In this document: in pieces, positions 22,692 through 34,323 of the stretch
Layout: every line of letters begins with the position of its first letter
Position numbering within the stretch: position 1 is the stretch's first letter
DNA from: Jacaranda mimosifolia
Lineage: Eukaryota > Streptophyta > Magnoliopsida > Lamiales > Bignoniaceae
Direction: 5' to 3'
NCBI GenBank assembly: GCA_018894105.1
Contig: CM032123.1
Location: 8,123,001-8,187,000, forward strand
Length of the DNA: 64,000 bases
Translations under genes and position numbers: made by a program
Notes under the pieces: generated by a model
The model's input: the letters and a program-made list of their open reading frames with translations, nothing else
The model's database searches: none
What the model was told of the DNA's origin: nothing

Positions 22692-23311
22692 CTCTTTACA
22701 TTTCATTTTGGTTGTTGTCAATAAACAAAAGAATTTTTTTTTAATATTTTGCTTACATTTAATTATTAACTCTTTGCATTTCACTTTTTCTTTAAATATA
22801 TTACTCTTTTTATCTCTTTAATTTTATTTTTTCCATTCTTTTTCAAAAAGTGTTGTTTCATATAATATATTCAAGCAAATATATGTGAATAGTTAAAAAT
22901 ATATATTGTATATAAAAATTAACAAATATTTTTAATTTTATATGTTTTAAAAATTTATCATTAGTTACATATAATTTTGGTACGTATAATTTTTGGGTTC
23001 ATGTGTTATATTTGAATATATGGTAATAGGTAATGGTTAATTTTTGGGCACATCATATGTCAATAATTTAGGGATAGACGCTACCCAAATTCATTGCATT
23101 ATTTTAATAAGTATGGGCTTAGGTATGAATTATTGAGCTTGGATAGGATAATACCCTATCCATTGACACGTTTAGTTGACCCCCTCTAATCCAATACAAT
23201 AATTCTATAAAATTAATTTCAAATCGTGTGTGCAAATAAATTTATGTGCACTTATTTGAGCTGTCAATTTTTATTTTTTTTTTGGCTCTTCATATAGTAA
23301 TAATTGCTAAC
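22692..23311 (+). repeat. tandem duplication, copy B, first part
   Basis: It matches 19859-20455 (intron 2 sequence) and stops where the LARD element inserted. The match resumes at 30773. Confidence 0.9.
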
Positions 23312-23316
23312 ATGTG

Positions 23317-26196
23317 TGTGACACCCCACTCAGGGTAACCCATAGCTGAGATACCAAAACATTCCAAACAATAATTCTAAACCCAAAATACAAGCAATAG
23401 GCCTATACTCAAACATTTCAAGCTCATCAGAAATAGCAGCGGATTCCAACTTAGATAAACCTATAACATACAACACATATACTAAATACATACCACAAAT
23501 TTTTCCAAATTCAACTTATCAGAAGCAGCGAAAATTGAAACTTAACTAACTCGACAAACCATTAAGTAAATGCCATGATTCACTTTATATCTAACATAAC
23601 AAAATTTTACATCCCATAAGTCATCCACATCAATATGGCATATCACGATATCTTGAGTCCATACTTAGCAATTAGATGATTCCATATATACATTCAACAT
23701 TTGATTTATTACAAAATATACTCATCCAGCTTGGAGTCTAAATCCTTCTAGTCCCTATCTAAGAGAATCAAAATAAATGGAGGGTGGGGGTGAGTCCAAA
23801 GGACTTAGTGAATGACAACTGTAAGCATAAAAGAAAGAATCTATTGAGGAAAATCAATTCAACAGACAGTAGATTAACAATCAAGCGGAACATAACAAAT
23901 TACGGTCAGGCAGTTAGTAAACAATCGGACAATCAAAAAAATAATCGAACGATCATATATCAATCAATCAAACAAATTAGATCAATTGATGCAATCTAAC
24001 AGATCATATCAAAACAATCATACCAGTCCTTTATTTCTGTCATTTTGAACATAACGGCACGTCCCGCTTTGCGGTTGGGAACAACATATCGGCTCGTCCC
24101 GAGCTTAACAACTGGAATCAACATAATAGCTCGTTCCGAACTTAATAGCTAGGATCAACATAATAGCTTGTCCCAACCTTAACAGTTGGGATCAACATAT
24201 CGAATCACACAGATAACAAACAGACGGATATTAGATCGAACAGATCACAATATGGACTGATAACAGATAACAAATGAGAGTTCTAGGCGCCAGAACGGAC
24301 AAGAACAAAATCGATATCAAAGATAACCCTCATGGGGTGTCCAAATCAGATAACGGATAAAAAATCAAAATTCCAACACATTTCAGATTTCAAACAAATA
24401 GAGTGCGGTAAAAAAATAGAAAACCCACATAGGGGCTTATCACAAATAACAGATAGTTAGAAAAGGTGCCAGATTGGCAAACCTTCACAGGGGTCATTCC
24501 ACAAGAATAGACAAATATAATCGAGACCAGATTGGTAGACCCTCACCTCCATATTCTCAGAAAAGTTTTCGCCACCTACTAATCTGCGAGACCCACTTCG
24601 TTGTCACCTAACCAAAAAGAATATTTATAATCAAAATCCATACTTAATCCTATTAATTATACCATTAATAATCCAGAATCACTAATTTATCGATTAATAC
24701 GGAATTTTAAAGTTTAAGCGGTACTATCAGCCCAAAATGGCTAATAAAGTCATTATGACCAAAATAATCCCGGTTCCTAATTACATAAAAAGTCTCATAA
24801 CATCATCCCCAATCAATAATAATAGTCCAATTATCTTAAATAACCCATTTCTTGCCACTTAAATCCCAAATTCGTAAAGTTAGGGTTTCTCTTACAATTA
24901 ACTCGATAATTCCCAATATTTCATACAATTATATAGTCCGAGTTGACTAAACTCATACTAGCACATGCATATATCGAGCTTTAGTCCCATAACATATGAA
25001 ATTACCCACTTATCGATTCTCAAGTTTCAATTTCATCAAATCATAGAGTAATCACTTAAATAACTCAATTAATCCTTTCTTAACATCCACTAATACATAA
25101 TCCGGGCCAACTGTGCGATATACTAAACCATGCATGGCTAAAGATATAAAACAACTATATATGATCCTCATAATACAAGATTAGGAATTCTAATACAACA
25201 TGCATGTATATATATAAGCATCAACCAACTTCTATACCCATGATTAGATCAATCGGACCTTGGATTCACAAACTAAGACCACTGTCACGATCCTCGCGAT
25301 GAGAGGAAAAAACTGTCATTTGACCATCGCCGCATCACCGTCCTCCGTCCACCGCCATGCACCACCATCGAAAATGACCTAAACCACCACCAAAAGAAGC
25401 CTTTCAGCTCAAAGAACCAAACTCCTCAATCAATTTTACCAAATTCCATTGAATTGAAGCTCAATTTGAGCTTCGATCACCCAGACTACCACTCTTCGCT
25501 GCGTCGATTTTTTCCAAATTCCATCGCCTCCGGTGGTCTGTTCTGAAATTTGAAGCTACTGGCTTGCTCCTTGAACTGAGAGCTACAAAACCCACCACTC
25601 ATAACTCAACTTCTGGTGCTAGAATGGGAAACCTATCAACCCCGTTGAGCCTGAATTTTTTATCTCAAATTTCGGCCGCTACGCCAGTGGGTTTTGGATG
25701 AAAGTGGTATGGCTGTGTTCTTTGTTCAGAGAGGAACAATTTGGTACCAATTATGATAGGTTTTGGTGGACGAAATTGTTCGCCGAAAAATTAAGAAAGA
25801 ATTGGTGCATGGGGAAGAAAAATGGAGAAAAATAGGAAAGAAGGAGTTGACCAAGATATGAAAATCCAATCTTTTGGAAATTGCAATTTTTCACCAAAAA
25901 CATAAGTCAGGTTTTCAATCAGATCCTCCGAAGTTTCCTCAAACCTCAATTCAGCCCCAAGAAATAGTTAGTGCATAACTTTGACCCCTTTCACCAAAAA
26001 TTATAGCCATGCAACCCCAAAACTTTCAAGATATGATCTAATCAAGTTTTTGAAAATTGCAAATATACCCCAAAACTTTCAAAATTCTTGCAATCAAGTC
26101 ATTTTCATTTTATTTTCAAGCCCTAAAATCCGACCAATCAAAATCTTGATTTCTAAATTCTTATTTTCTGAAATACCTAATTTCAGGGGTGTTACA
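23317..26196 (-). repeat. left (3') LTR of the LARD, 2,880 bp
   Basis: The TG..CA ends are intact, with the interior beginning gactccccccgtt (complement of the polypurine tract). The U3 portion, about 25290-25760, is relatively GC-rich and holds short chance frames. The frame 25981-26211 lies over its end and is not a gene. Confidence 0.9.
24050..24205. repeat. short tandem array in the LARD LTR
   Basis: Four imperfect units of about 37 bp, with the core agctcgtcccgagcttaaca followed by agctgggatcaacataat. The same array is in the other LTR at about 28664-28805. It is part of the LTR, possibly its regulatory region. Confidence 0.85.
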
Positions 26197-27931
26197 GACT
26201 CCCCCCGTTAAAAGAATCTGGTCCCCAGATTCTCATTTGAGTACTGTTCCAACTAGCAGAAATAAGTTGATTCGGTTAGTCGATCTACATTTTACCTTTT
26301 CATTATATTCTGCCAAAATTCTTCTTTCAAGTCCTGATGTATTTATGCCTCTCGAGTGCATCGTGTCTCTTAACTTGTGCGTCTCACTAGCGAACTTTCT
26401 TTCATCTCTTTCAGCACACATATTTCTTACTGAACAGAAGGGCATCTTGATTTTCGGTATTGAACTCAGATCTCCAAAAACTTCTGATCTTTCCTTAGGG
26501 CTCATCGCATTTCATCCTAAGATTCAGACTATACTTATCTCTACAATCCTATTTGCTATATTAATTTTTAACACAACACCCATTCTTAGGCTTTCTGATG
26601 CTCCTGGTCCTAGTTAGTGATCTATCCCAACTTTTTGGCTCGGGGCATTTGGCCACTACATTCACCTTTTCGGGTGACAAGTGATGGAGAAATCGAAATC
26701 TTCTAGGGTTTACAACCATCAGCGCTGTCTCCTATTCAAATTCTCATTCTGGTCAAATGGTTGACTTTTCTGAGTTAATTTAGTCAACGTGTCAACTAAT
26801 TAGAAAAGTTCTTTACAATCTTCATTAATAGCTGACAAGATACAGAAAACTATGAACTTCTATCATGTTTTTCTGGTCTCTTCCAATTGACTATTGTCTC
26901 TATCTTAGAGGGATCAACCTCTACCCTATCTTAGGATATTATGTGCACAAGAAAAGCCACCTTCTCTATCCAGTATTTGCACTTACAAGCTTTCCATACA
27001 ACTGATACTCCCTCTTGGGGCTCTGAGAATCATGTATAAGTGCTTATGTGGTCTTTTCTGGCTTTCGGCTGGTAGTACCCTTGCTTCTTCCAACATTCAA
27101 TCTCCTATTTCTCTATATTCTCCATTTATCTATCTAGCATATAACTCCTTGCCTAAGTACTTATTTTAAATGACTTGACTCTGTTTTTCTATCCTTTAAA
27201 GCCCCATTCCTATCATGCATGTTTTCCTGAAAACCTTGGCACCATCTTAGAAGATTTTCCTTTTCTTCCTTTAGGACTGTATTCTCATTCTTCAAATCTT
27301 CCACGTTGTCCTCAAATACAATATTACCTGCGATGAATCCTTACCTATATCTCCACATAACAAAATTTTATTGCCCAAAATCCACATTCTCAGAATCATA
27401 TCCCTACATAGCTAAGATATCCCTTAACTCAAGCGCTTACATTCTAAATGATTTTCAAATCAAGCTTAATCTCAAGTAAGTCCATCAACTCTAACTCTTC
27501 TAAGCTTCCAAGAATAAAAGGAATAGAAGGATCAGATGGGGCTATACAAAACTCAAGGAGACACAAGACTTAATCATTCTACAGTATACGATAAAATCCT
27601 ATAAGCATCCTACAATACATAAACTCATCTTCCTAATGTCAACTGATCAAATCCATCTTAAATCCTCGAATTACACAAGATCTCCCAATATGCAAAGTAC
27701 TTAAAATTCGTACTCAAACTAACCAAAACATAAGGTCAGTCACAAATCCTAATGATACTCAAATGATATTCAACGCCTAAGTCATCAATAACTTAGGCTC
27801 TAATATCCTTTAACTCATTCATATCTTAAACATTTCCACAATCTAGCTTAACTCCATTATCCAAGAGTTCCATATTCGAGGATCATATTCTAGCGTAGCT
27901 CAGGTTTCCAAACCCAAGCTCTGATACCACC
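26197..27931 (-). other. interior of the LARD, no recognisable proteins
   Basis: 1.7 kb between the LTRs. Frames of 142 residues (26189-26617, plus) and 90 residues (26233-26505, minus) are open, but neither shows gag, protease, RT or integrase motifs. The end next to the primer site resembles the matching part of the second LARD near 45370-45460 (both hold ggatcata..tagc.tagctca). Confidence 0.75.
27918..27929 (-). other. LARD primer-binding site (tRNA-iMet)
   Basis: On the minus strand it reads TGGTATCAGAGC, a perfect match to the complement of the initiator methionine tRNA 3' end, two bases from the right LTR. Confidence 0.95.
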
Positions 27932-30767
27932 TATGACACCCCATTTAGGGTAACCCAAAGCTAAGATATCAAAATATTCCAAACAATAATTTTGAACCCA
28001 AAATACAAACAATAGGCCCATACTCAAACATTTCAAGCTCAACAGAAATAGTAGCGGTTTCCAACTTATATAAACCTGTAACATACAACACATATACTAA
28101 ATACATACCACAAAATTTTCAAATTCAACTTATTAAAAGCAGTGAAAATTCAAACTTAACTAACTCGACAAACCATTAAGTAAATGTCATGATACACTTT
28201 ATATCTAACATAAAAAAATTTTACATCTCATAAGTCATCCACATCAACATGGCATATCACGACATCTCGAGTCCATACTTAGCAATCAGATGATTCCATA
28301 TATACATTCAACATCTGATCTATTACAAAATATATTCATCCAGCCTAGAGTCCAAATCCTTCACTTAGTTCTTGTCTGAGAGAATCAAAATAAATTTGGG
28401 GGGGGGGGGTAAGTCCAAAGGACATAGCGAGGGATAACTGTAAGCATAACAGAAAGATTCTGTTGAGGAAAATCAACCTAACAGACAGTAGACTAACAGT
28501 CAAGAAGAACATAACAAAATATGGTTAGGCAGTCAGTAAACAATCGAACAATCATATATCAATCAATGAAACAGATCAAATCAATCGATGCAATCTAACA
28601 GATCATATCAAAAAAATCATATCAATCCCATATTTCTGCCATTCCGAACATAACGACATGTCCTGCTTTACAGCTGGGAACAACATATCGACTCGTCCTG
28701 AGCTTAACAACTGGAATCAACATAACAGCTCGTCCTGAACTTAACAGTTGGGATCAACAAAATAGCTCGTCCCGAGCTTAACAGTTGGAATCAACATATC
28801 GGATCATACAGATAACAAATAGACAGATATCAGATCAAACAGATAACAATTAATACAAACAGATAACAGATAACAAACGAGAGTTTTAGGCGCTAGAACG
28901 GATAAGAACAAAATTGATATAAAAAAATAACCCTCACAGGGGTGTTCAAATCAGATAATGGATAACAAATCAGAATTCCAACATATTTCAAATTTCAAAC
29001 AAACAGAGTATGGTGCAGAAATAGAAAACGCACACAGAGGCTTATCACAAATAACAGATAGTTAGAAAAGGTGCCAGATTGGCAGACCCTCACAGGGGTT
29101 ATTCCATAATAACAAATAAATATAATCGAGGCTAGATTGACAAACCTTTACCTTCGTATTCTCAGAAAAGCTGTCACCGCCCACTAATCTGCGGGACCCA
29201 CTTCATTGTCACCTAATCAAAAAGAATATTTATAATCAAAATCCATACTTAATCCTATTAATTATACCATTAATAATCTAGAATCACTAATTTATTGATT
29301 AATACGGTATTTTAAAGTTTAAAAGGTATTATCAGCCCGAAATGGCAAATAAAGTCGTTATGACCAAAATAATTAACATCATCCCCAATCAATAATAATA
29401 GTCCAATTATCTTAAATAACCCATTTCTTGCCACTTAAATCCCAAATCCATAAAGTTAAGGTTTCTCTTCTAATTAACTCGATAATTCCCAATATTTCAT
29501 AAAATTATATAGTCCGAGTTGACTAAGCTCATACTGGCACACGCATATATCGAGTCTTAGTCCCATAACATCTCAAATTACCCACTTATCAATTCTGAAG
29601 TTTCAATTTCATCAAATCATAGATTAATCACTTAAATAACTCAATTAATCCTTTCTTAACATCTACTAATACATAATCCGGGCCAACTGTGCGATATACT
29701 AAACCATGCATGGATAAAGATATAAAACAACTATATATGATCCTCATAGTACAAGATTAGGAATTCTAATACAACATGCATATATATGTATATGTACATA
29801 AGCATCAACCGACTTCTATATCCACGATCAAATCAATCGGACCTCGGATTCACAAACTAAGACCACTGTCATGATCCTCATGATGAGAGGAAGAAACTGT
29901 CCTTCGACTACCACCGTGTCGCCGTCCGCTGTCCGCCGCCATGTACCACCACCGAAAATGACCCAAACCACCACCAAAAGAAGCCTTTCAGCTCAAATAA
30001 CCAAACCCCTCAATCAATTTTACCAAATTCCATCGAATTGAAGCTTAATTTAAGCTCCAATCACCCAGACCACCACTCATCACCATGTCAGTTTTCTCTA
30101 AATTTTATTACCTTCGGTGGTCCGTTCTGAAATCTGAAGCTACTAGCTTGCTCCTTGAGCTGAGAGCTACAGAACCCACAACTCATAACGGGGAACGGGA
30201 AACCTATCAACCTTCGTCGAGCCTAAATTTTTTATCTCAAATTTTGGCCACTACGCCGGTGGATTTTGGATAAAAGTGGTATAGCTATGTTCCTTGTTCA
30301 GAGAGGAACAATTTAGTACCAAATATGATAGGTTTTGGTGGACGAAGTTGTTCGCAGGAAAAGTAAGAAGGAATCGGTGCATGGGGAAGAAAAATAGAGA
30401 AAAATGGGAAAGAAGGAGTTGACCAAGATTTTTAAATCCAATCTTTTGAAAATTGTGATTTTTCCCCAAAAGCTTACGTTAGATTTTCAATCATGTCCTC
30501 CAAAGTTTCCTCAAACCTCAATTCACCCCAAGAAATATTTAGTGCATAACTATAACCCCTTTGACCAAAAATTATAGCCATGCAACCCCAAAACTTTCAA
30601 GATATGGTCCAATCAAGTTTTTGAAAATTGCAAATATACCCCAAAACTTTCAAAATCCTTGCAATCAAGTCATTTTCATTTTATTTTCGAGCCCTAAAAT
30701 CCGACAAATCAAAATCTCAATTTCTAAATTCTTATTTTCTGAAATACTGAATTTTAGGGGTGTTACA
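27932..30767 (-). repeat. right (5') LTR of the LARD, 2,836 bp
   Basis: It aligns end to end with 23317-26196, with small indels (for example a shorter piece near 30185 and a G-run near 28398-28408) and scattered substitutions. The TG end is changed to TA at 27932. It contains the second copy of the short tandem array (about 28664-28805). Confidence 0.9.
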
Positions 30768-30772
30768 ATGTG

Positions 30773-31230
30773 AATCTCTATTGCAGGACTAGTAAATTTT
30801 GCGCAGGGTTATGATGGGTGCTTGCCAAAATTGACCTTGAATCCCAATTCATGGACTCAAGTAAGTACTTATCTATGTTTGGATTCACTTTCATTTTTCT
30901 TTAATTTCCTTCAGTTGGAAGTAACTTTTAAAATATTTCACCTTACAATATGTGTGCTTCAATTGGTGAGCTGCAATGCTTGATACATTTAGTTGATAGT
31001 TTGTTTTTAAAAAAAGATTATATTTGTCTTTGGAGCTTTTCTTGAAAATGAGTTGAAGATTTTGAAAAATAAGATAAAAATTTTGAAAATATAGGCTGAG
31101 AAATTAATAAGATGTAGGTTTTGAGAGAAAACAAAAAAAGATTCTCTTTTCTTCTTTTTCTTAGCTTGAGACATCAATTTTAGGAAATACAAAACACACT
31201 CGTATTTTAACAAATAATGTGGAAATAATT
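30773..31230 (+). repeat. tandem duplication, copy B, second part
   Basis: It resumes the match to copy A (20456-20909) directly after the LARD's right target duplication and includes the second exon 3. It ends at ggaaataatt, where copy A has a Copia LTR and copy B runs on into intron 3. Confidence 0.9.
30787..30860 (+). pseudogene. SCPL exon 3, copy B
   Basis: A second 74-bp exon between TTGCAG and GTAAGT, encoding LVNFAQGYDGCLPKLTLNPN and SWTQ. It differs from copy A at a few residues (P to L, G to C, V to L, N to T). The frame is open and the splice sites are better than copy A. As 74 is not a multiple of three, a transcript carrying both copies would be out of frame. Confidence 0.92.
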
Positions 31231-31328
31231 TCTGGAAGCAAAACCAATATAGCATTATTCAATTTTTTTTTCCCTTTCTCTATAAACAAATCGAGTAAAT
31301 TAAAGAATGACAATAAATTGGTAGATAG

Positions 31329-31447
31329 CAAGCGTTCTATATCTCGATTTGTCGGTGGGAACTGGAGTTTCCTATCCTAAGACACCGAAGGCCTCCCATT
31401 CCATAGGTTTACAATCATGCGAACAAACCTATCAATTTCTTCAAAAG
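31329..31447 (+). pseudogene. SCPL exon 4
   Basis: It lies between GATAG and GTATTA. The frame is open and encodes ASVLYLDLSVGTGVSYPKTP and then ASHSIGLQSCEQTYQFLQK, the conserved VGTGFSY region. In the family the residue before VGTG is usually Pro; here it is Ser. Confidence 0.92.
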
Positions 31448-32404
31448 GTATTACACTTCACTTATTATCAAAATTAAAGTCTGTTCTTTTAAATTTATTA
31501 GATGCTAATGTGAATCTATGATGGATGGTGCAATTTGAACATTGTCTTCTAACTTACATACCCATAATTCATGATGAGATGGCTAAGAATCATATTAATA
31601 GCCTGTAGAATTCTTCCATTTAGTTTATACATTTTGCCCATCTACTCTTGGCATAGAGTTATATGTATCTGATGAAACACAAGTATCAATTTTAAGTTGT
31701 TGCCTGCTTCTGTAATGTGCTCTTTTCGTGCGTAGTTTCAATGAAAATAGCGAAATGACTCTAAAATAATATGTTGTTTTATCTTTCATTTCGTGATATA
31801 CATGCACACAAACTGTATATAAATAGCACCAAGGCCATGTTTAAGAAAGTACTTTATACCCTTGATGTGTATGTGTTATATTGAATGAAAATAGAATGAA
31901 AAATTAGAATAAAAGATCAAGCTGGCATTTTAATGCTTACTATCAATGGGAAGTACAAAGAAAGGGCTCTTTAATATGTAGGCCGAAAGTTTGGTGTTAA
32001 TTTTTGTATTTCATTGTAATACCCCATTCCACATGACTAAATATGAAAAGAGTGACTGCTATAGAAACTTTGGTTAAAGAACTCATGTGCATCCATTGAA
32101 TATTATTTTAGCAAGTTGAACTTACACTATTTTAGGATGTACTTGATGGGCTTGGAGGAAATTTTTGCTTCTAATTGGCTCACGGGCTTGGGGTGTGATG
32201 TTCGCAATATACATGCATGTGCAATTACAATGTTTTATCATAACAAATAACTAGAAATAATATTTTTAAATTTTGCCTATGTTTATGAGAATTGTAGGTA
32301 TTTAAATAAAAGAAAGCAAACAAGATATATATATACACACACAGTTGTACTAGTTCTAGCTTTTTAGCCCATCCTTAATTTTATATTCCAAAACATATTT
32401 GCAG

Positions 32405-32506
32405 TAGTTGGATTATCATCCAGAATTTATCTCAAGCCATTTTACATTGGTGGTGACTCGTATATAGGCGTGACTATATCGGTTATTGCCCAGATAATAT
32501 CAAATG
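32405..32506 (+). pseudogene. SCPL exon 5 (catalytic serine)
   Basis: It reads LDYHPEFISSH in one frame and FYIGGDSYIGVTISVIAQI in another, so one base has been lost between them (near 32440). The catalytic Ser is at 32458-32460 in GDSYIG; the family motif is GDSYSG, so the residue two after Ser is changed. The donor GTGAGA is good. Confidence 0.9.
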
Positions 32507-33125
32507 GTGAGAGCTTAAAATAGTGTGTACATTGTACGTCATTGGATACCTCTTCGTTGAATTAGTCAATGAAAAATAACAATTATAATTCTGTAGCATT
32601 ATTATTCTTGTAATCATCCCAAAACTATCTCCATATTTTGACTCTTCAATGCAATTCATAGAATGAGATGGAAGTTAAGCCACAAATTAAATTTACGGTT
32701 AGTAATTAACGTGGCAAATTATATTTTTGAGTGCAAAACTAGATACATTCTTTAAGTACTTTTCACTTTTCATGTGGTGTTTTTATGCAAGTAAATATTA
32801 TCATATATAATAAAAGATATAGGAAAACAATCAAAAAGAACTTCAAAAAATGGAATTAGAGTTAACAATTCAATTATATAGCATGAATTCCAAGCATCCA
32901 AATATACTCCAAATGAATTTAACATAGTTTTGTCAGAGGAAAATATTTTACTTCCACTTTTTTCCAAAACATTTCAGATATGGTATTATAAGCAAAATAA
33001 GTCCTTACTTTGGCGTGGTTGAAAAAGTAAATGGCACACTTGATAAGAATTTGTTGAGATAAGGATTATCAATTGTCAAGTGATATTGACCTCTTATACT
33101 TGTTACAAATTATCTTATTACTCAG

Positions 33126-33247
33126 ATTTTGAATCCATTGGTTCTAGGGCTATATGCTTGGCAATGCATTGGCATTCCCAAATATAGGATAATTATAAGT
33201 TACCATTTGCTCATGGAATGACACTTATCCCTAATGAACTCTACAAG
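33126..33247 (+). pseudogene. SCPL exon 6, frameshifted
   Basis: Three frames each hold part of the family sequence: NPLVLG, then GYMLGNALAF, then KLPFAHGMTLIPNELYK. At least two indels are therefore present, one near 33148 and one near 33190. The acceptor CTCAG and the donor AAG|GTTAAA are recognisable. Confidence 0.88.
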
Positions 33248-33328
33248 GTTAAATATATAATTTTATCCTATTACTGAAAAATGTCTATGTTGAAGTTTCA
33301 ACTTTTTTTTGTCCCTTTTGTTTTGCAG

Positions 33329-33415
33329 TCATTGAAGAGAAATTGTAGAGGGAAGTATAAAAGCGTAGATCCTAATAATGTCTTGTGTCTGCAAGATGTT
33401 CGTACTTTCCATCAG
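33329..33415 (+). pseudogene. SCPL exon 7
   Basis: 29 codons between TTGCAG and GTAAGA, encoding SLKRNCRGKYKSVDPNNVLC and LQDVRTFHQ. This is a conserved block of SCPL acyltransferase-type proteins (usual form SLK..C.GEY..VDP.N..C). The frame is intact and the two cysteines are kept. Confidence 0.93.
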
Positions 33416-33492
33416 GTAAGAAATAGACCCTTGTGTTCTTTTTTCTATAGACTATTCCATGAAATCTCTTTGCAACTGGACTATCATTGCAG

Positions 33493-33628
33493 TTAGTTAG
33501 TTGATAATTTGGATGAAGGACAAATTTTAGAACCTACATGTGATCCCCATTCCAAAGATGGAAGATCTCTTGAAGAGAAACACCTAGAGCTCTACAATGG
33601 CAAACAACTTCCCACACCAAAGTGCCGA
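33493..33628 (+). pseudogene. SCPL exon 8, with a 4-bp duplication
   Basis: It starts TTAGTTAGTTGATAAT after CAG. In the phase set by exon 7 this gives an immediate TGA. Removing one TTAG would put the frame into DEGQILEPTCDPHSKDGRS and LEEKHLELYNGK, the family sequence. It looks like a slippage duplication of four bases. It ends CGA|GTAAGG. Confidence 0.9.
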
Positions 33629-33788
33629 GTAAGGCTCCAATAACATAATTAGATATTACTTCCATTATGTGAACTTTGAAAATTTTGTTCTCCTTTCCTA
33701 AGCAACTCAAGAACTTGATTGGTGAGCAAATTTGACAAAAGATCATATATGCCACTGTTGTCACTCTTATACGTGATTGTTTTCTCAG

Positions 33789-33860
33789 GCCCAAGAGAAA
33801 AGGCTTGCTGAAATTTGGGCTGATGATCCTAGTTTTCAAGAAGCCCTCCATATTGAAAAG
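33789..33860 (+). pseudogene. SCPL exon 9
   Basis: 24 codons between TCTCAG and GTGTGT, encoding AQEKRLAEIWADDPSFQEAL and HIEK, equivalent to the SxxWAND..VQEALHV block. The frame is intact. Confidence 0.92.
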
Positions 33861-33930
33861 GTGTGTTTTTAATACAATATAGTTATGGAGGCATAATACA
33901 ATATGAAAATAATTATTATACATAATGCAG

Positions 33931-34048
33931 GGAAGTATTAGAAACTAGATTAGGTGCAACTTTAGTTTGCCTTACCAGCTACAAAGTGGGATAGCAGGCC
34001 GTATCATACAAATCTCAGCACTAAAGGCTATAGGTCCCTTATAAATAG
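33931..34048 (+). pseudogene. SCPL exon 10, nonsense and frameshift
   Basis: It starts GSIRN followed by TAG at 33946-33948, where the family has Trp. It then reads IRCNFSLPYQLQSGIAG, shifts frame near 33997 and continues YHTNLSTKGYRSLIN. It ends AATAG followed by GCAAGG, a consensus GC-type donor; joined to the T that opens exon 11 the last codon is Ser, as the family expects. Confidence 0.88.
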
Positions 34049-34119
34049 GCAAGGCACATACACTAAATAACACTACTTTGATTTAATTGACACTTTTGTT
34101 TCTTTGTGTGTATATATAG

Positions 34120-34245
34120 TGGTGATCAAGACATGGTAGTCCCTTATCTTGCAAGTGTAGCATGGATTAAATGGTTGAACTATCCCATTATAGATGAGTG
34201 GAAACAATGGGTTGTCCAAGAACAAGTTGCAGGGTTCCAAATCAA
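34120..34245 (+). pseudogene. SCPL exon 11 (catalytic aspartate)
   Basis: After TATATAG it encodes GDQDMVVPYLASVAWIKWLN, then a block ending VVQEQVAGFQI. The catalytic Asp of GDxDMxVP is kept. The phase needed for exon 12 places the exon end at ATCAA with GCAACA following, again GC rather than GT. Confidence 0.85.
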
Positions 34246-34323
34246 GCAACATTTCTTTTTTATTACTTTGGTAAAGATTTGAGATCTTATGGAATTTGAC
34301 ATTTAGATATGCAAGTTTACCAG

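Larger units (their letters stand above)
23317..30767 (-). mobile_element. non-autonomous Gypsy-like LTR element (LARD), 7,451 bp
   Basis: The ends are TGTGACACCCC (left) and GGGGTGTTACA (right), between 5-bp direct repeats ATGTG (23312-23316 and 30768-30772). The LTRs are 23317-26196 and 27932-30767. A perfect methionine-tRNA primer site lies beside the right LTR and a purine tract beside the left, so it reads on the minus strand. The interior is only 1,735 bp with no gag or pol, so it fits a large retrotransposon derivative moved by another element's proteins. Its LTR ends and primer site resemble those of the coding Gypsy at 47190-64000. It split copy B of the SCPL exon 3 duplication, so it is younger than that duplication. 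Confidence 0.93.

Noticed and set aside
24050..24205. Regularly spaced repeats resembling a CRISPR array
   Set aside because: The units are contiguous and imperfect without unique spacers, are repeated in the other LTR, and the context is a plant retroelement.
26189..26617. 142-residue plus-strand frame and its antisense 90-residue frame
   Set aside because: They sit in the interior of the LARD without retroelement or host motifs, and the plus frame begins inside the LTR end.
33534..33923. 129-residue minus-strand frame
   Set aside because: It is antisense to SCPL exons 8 and 9, which match the family on the plus strand with splice sites. It is a shadow frame.
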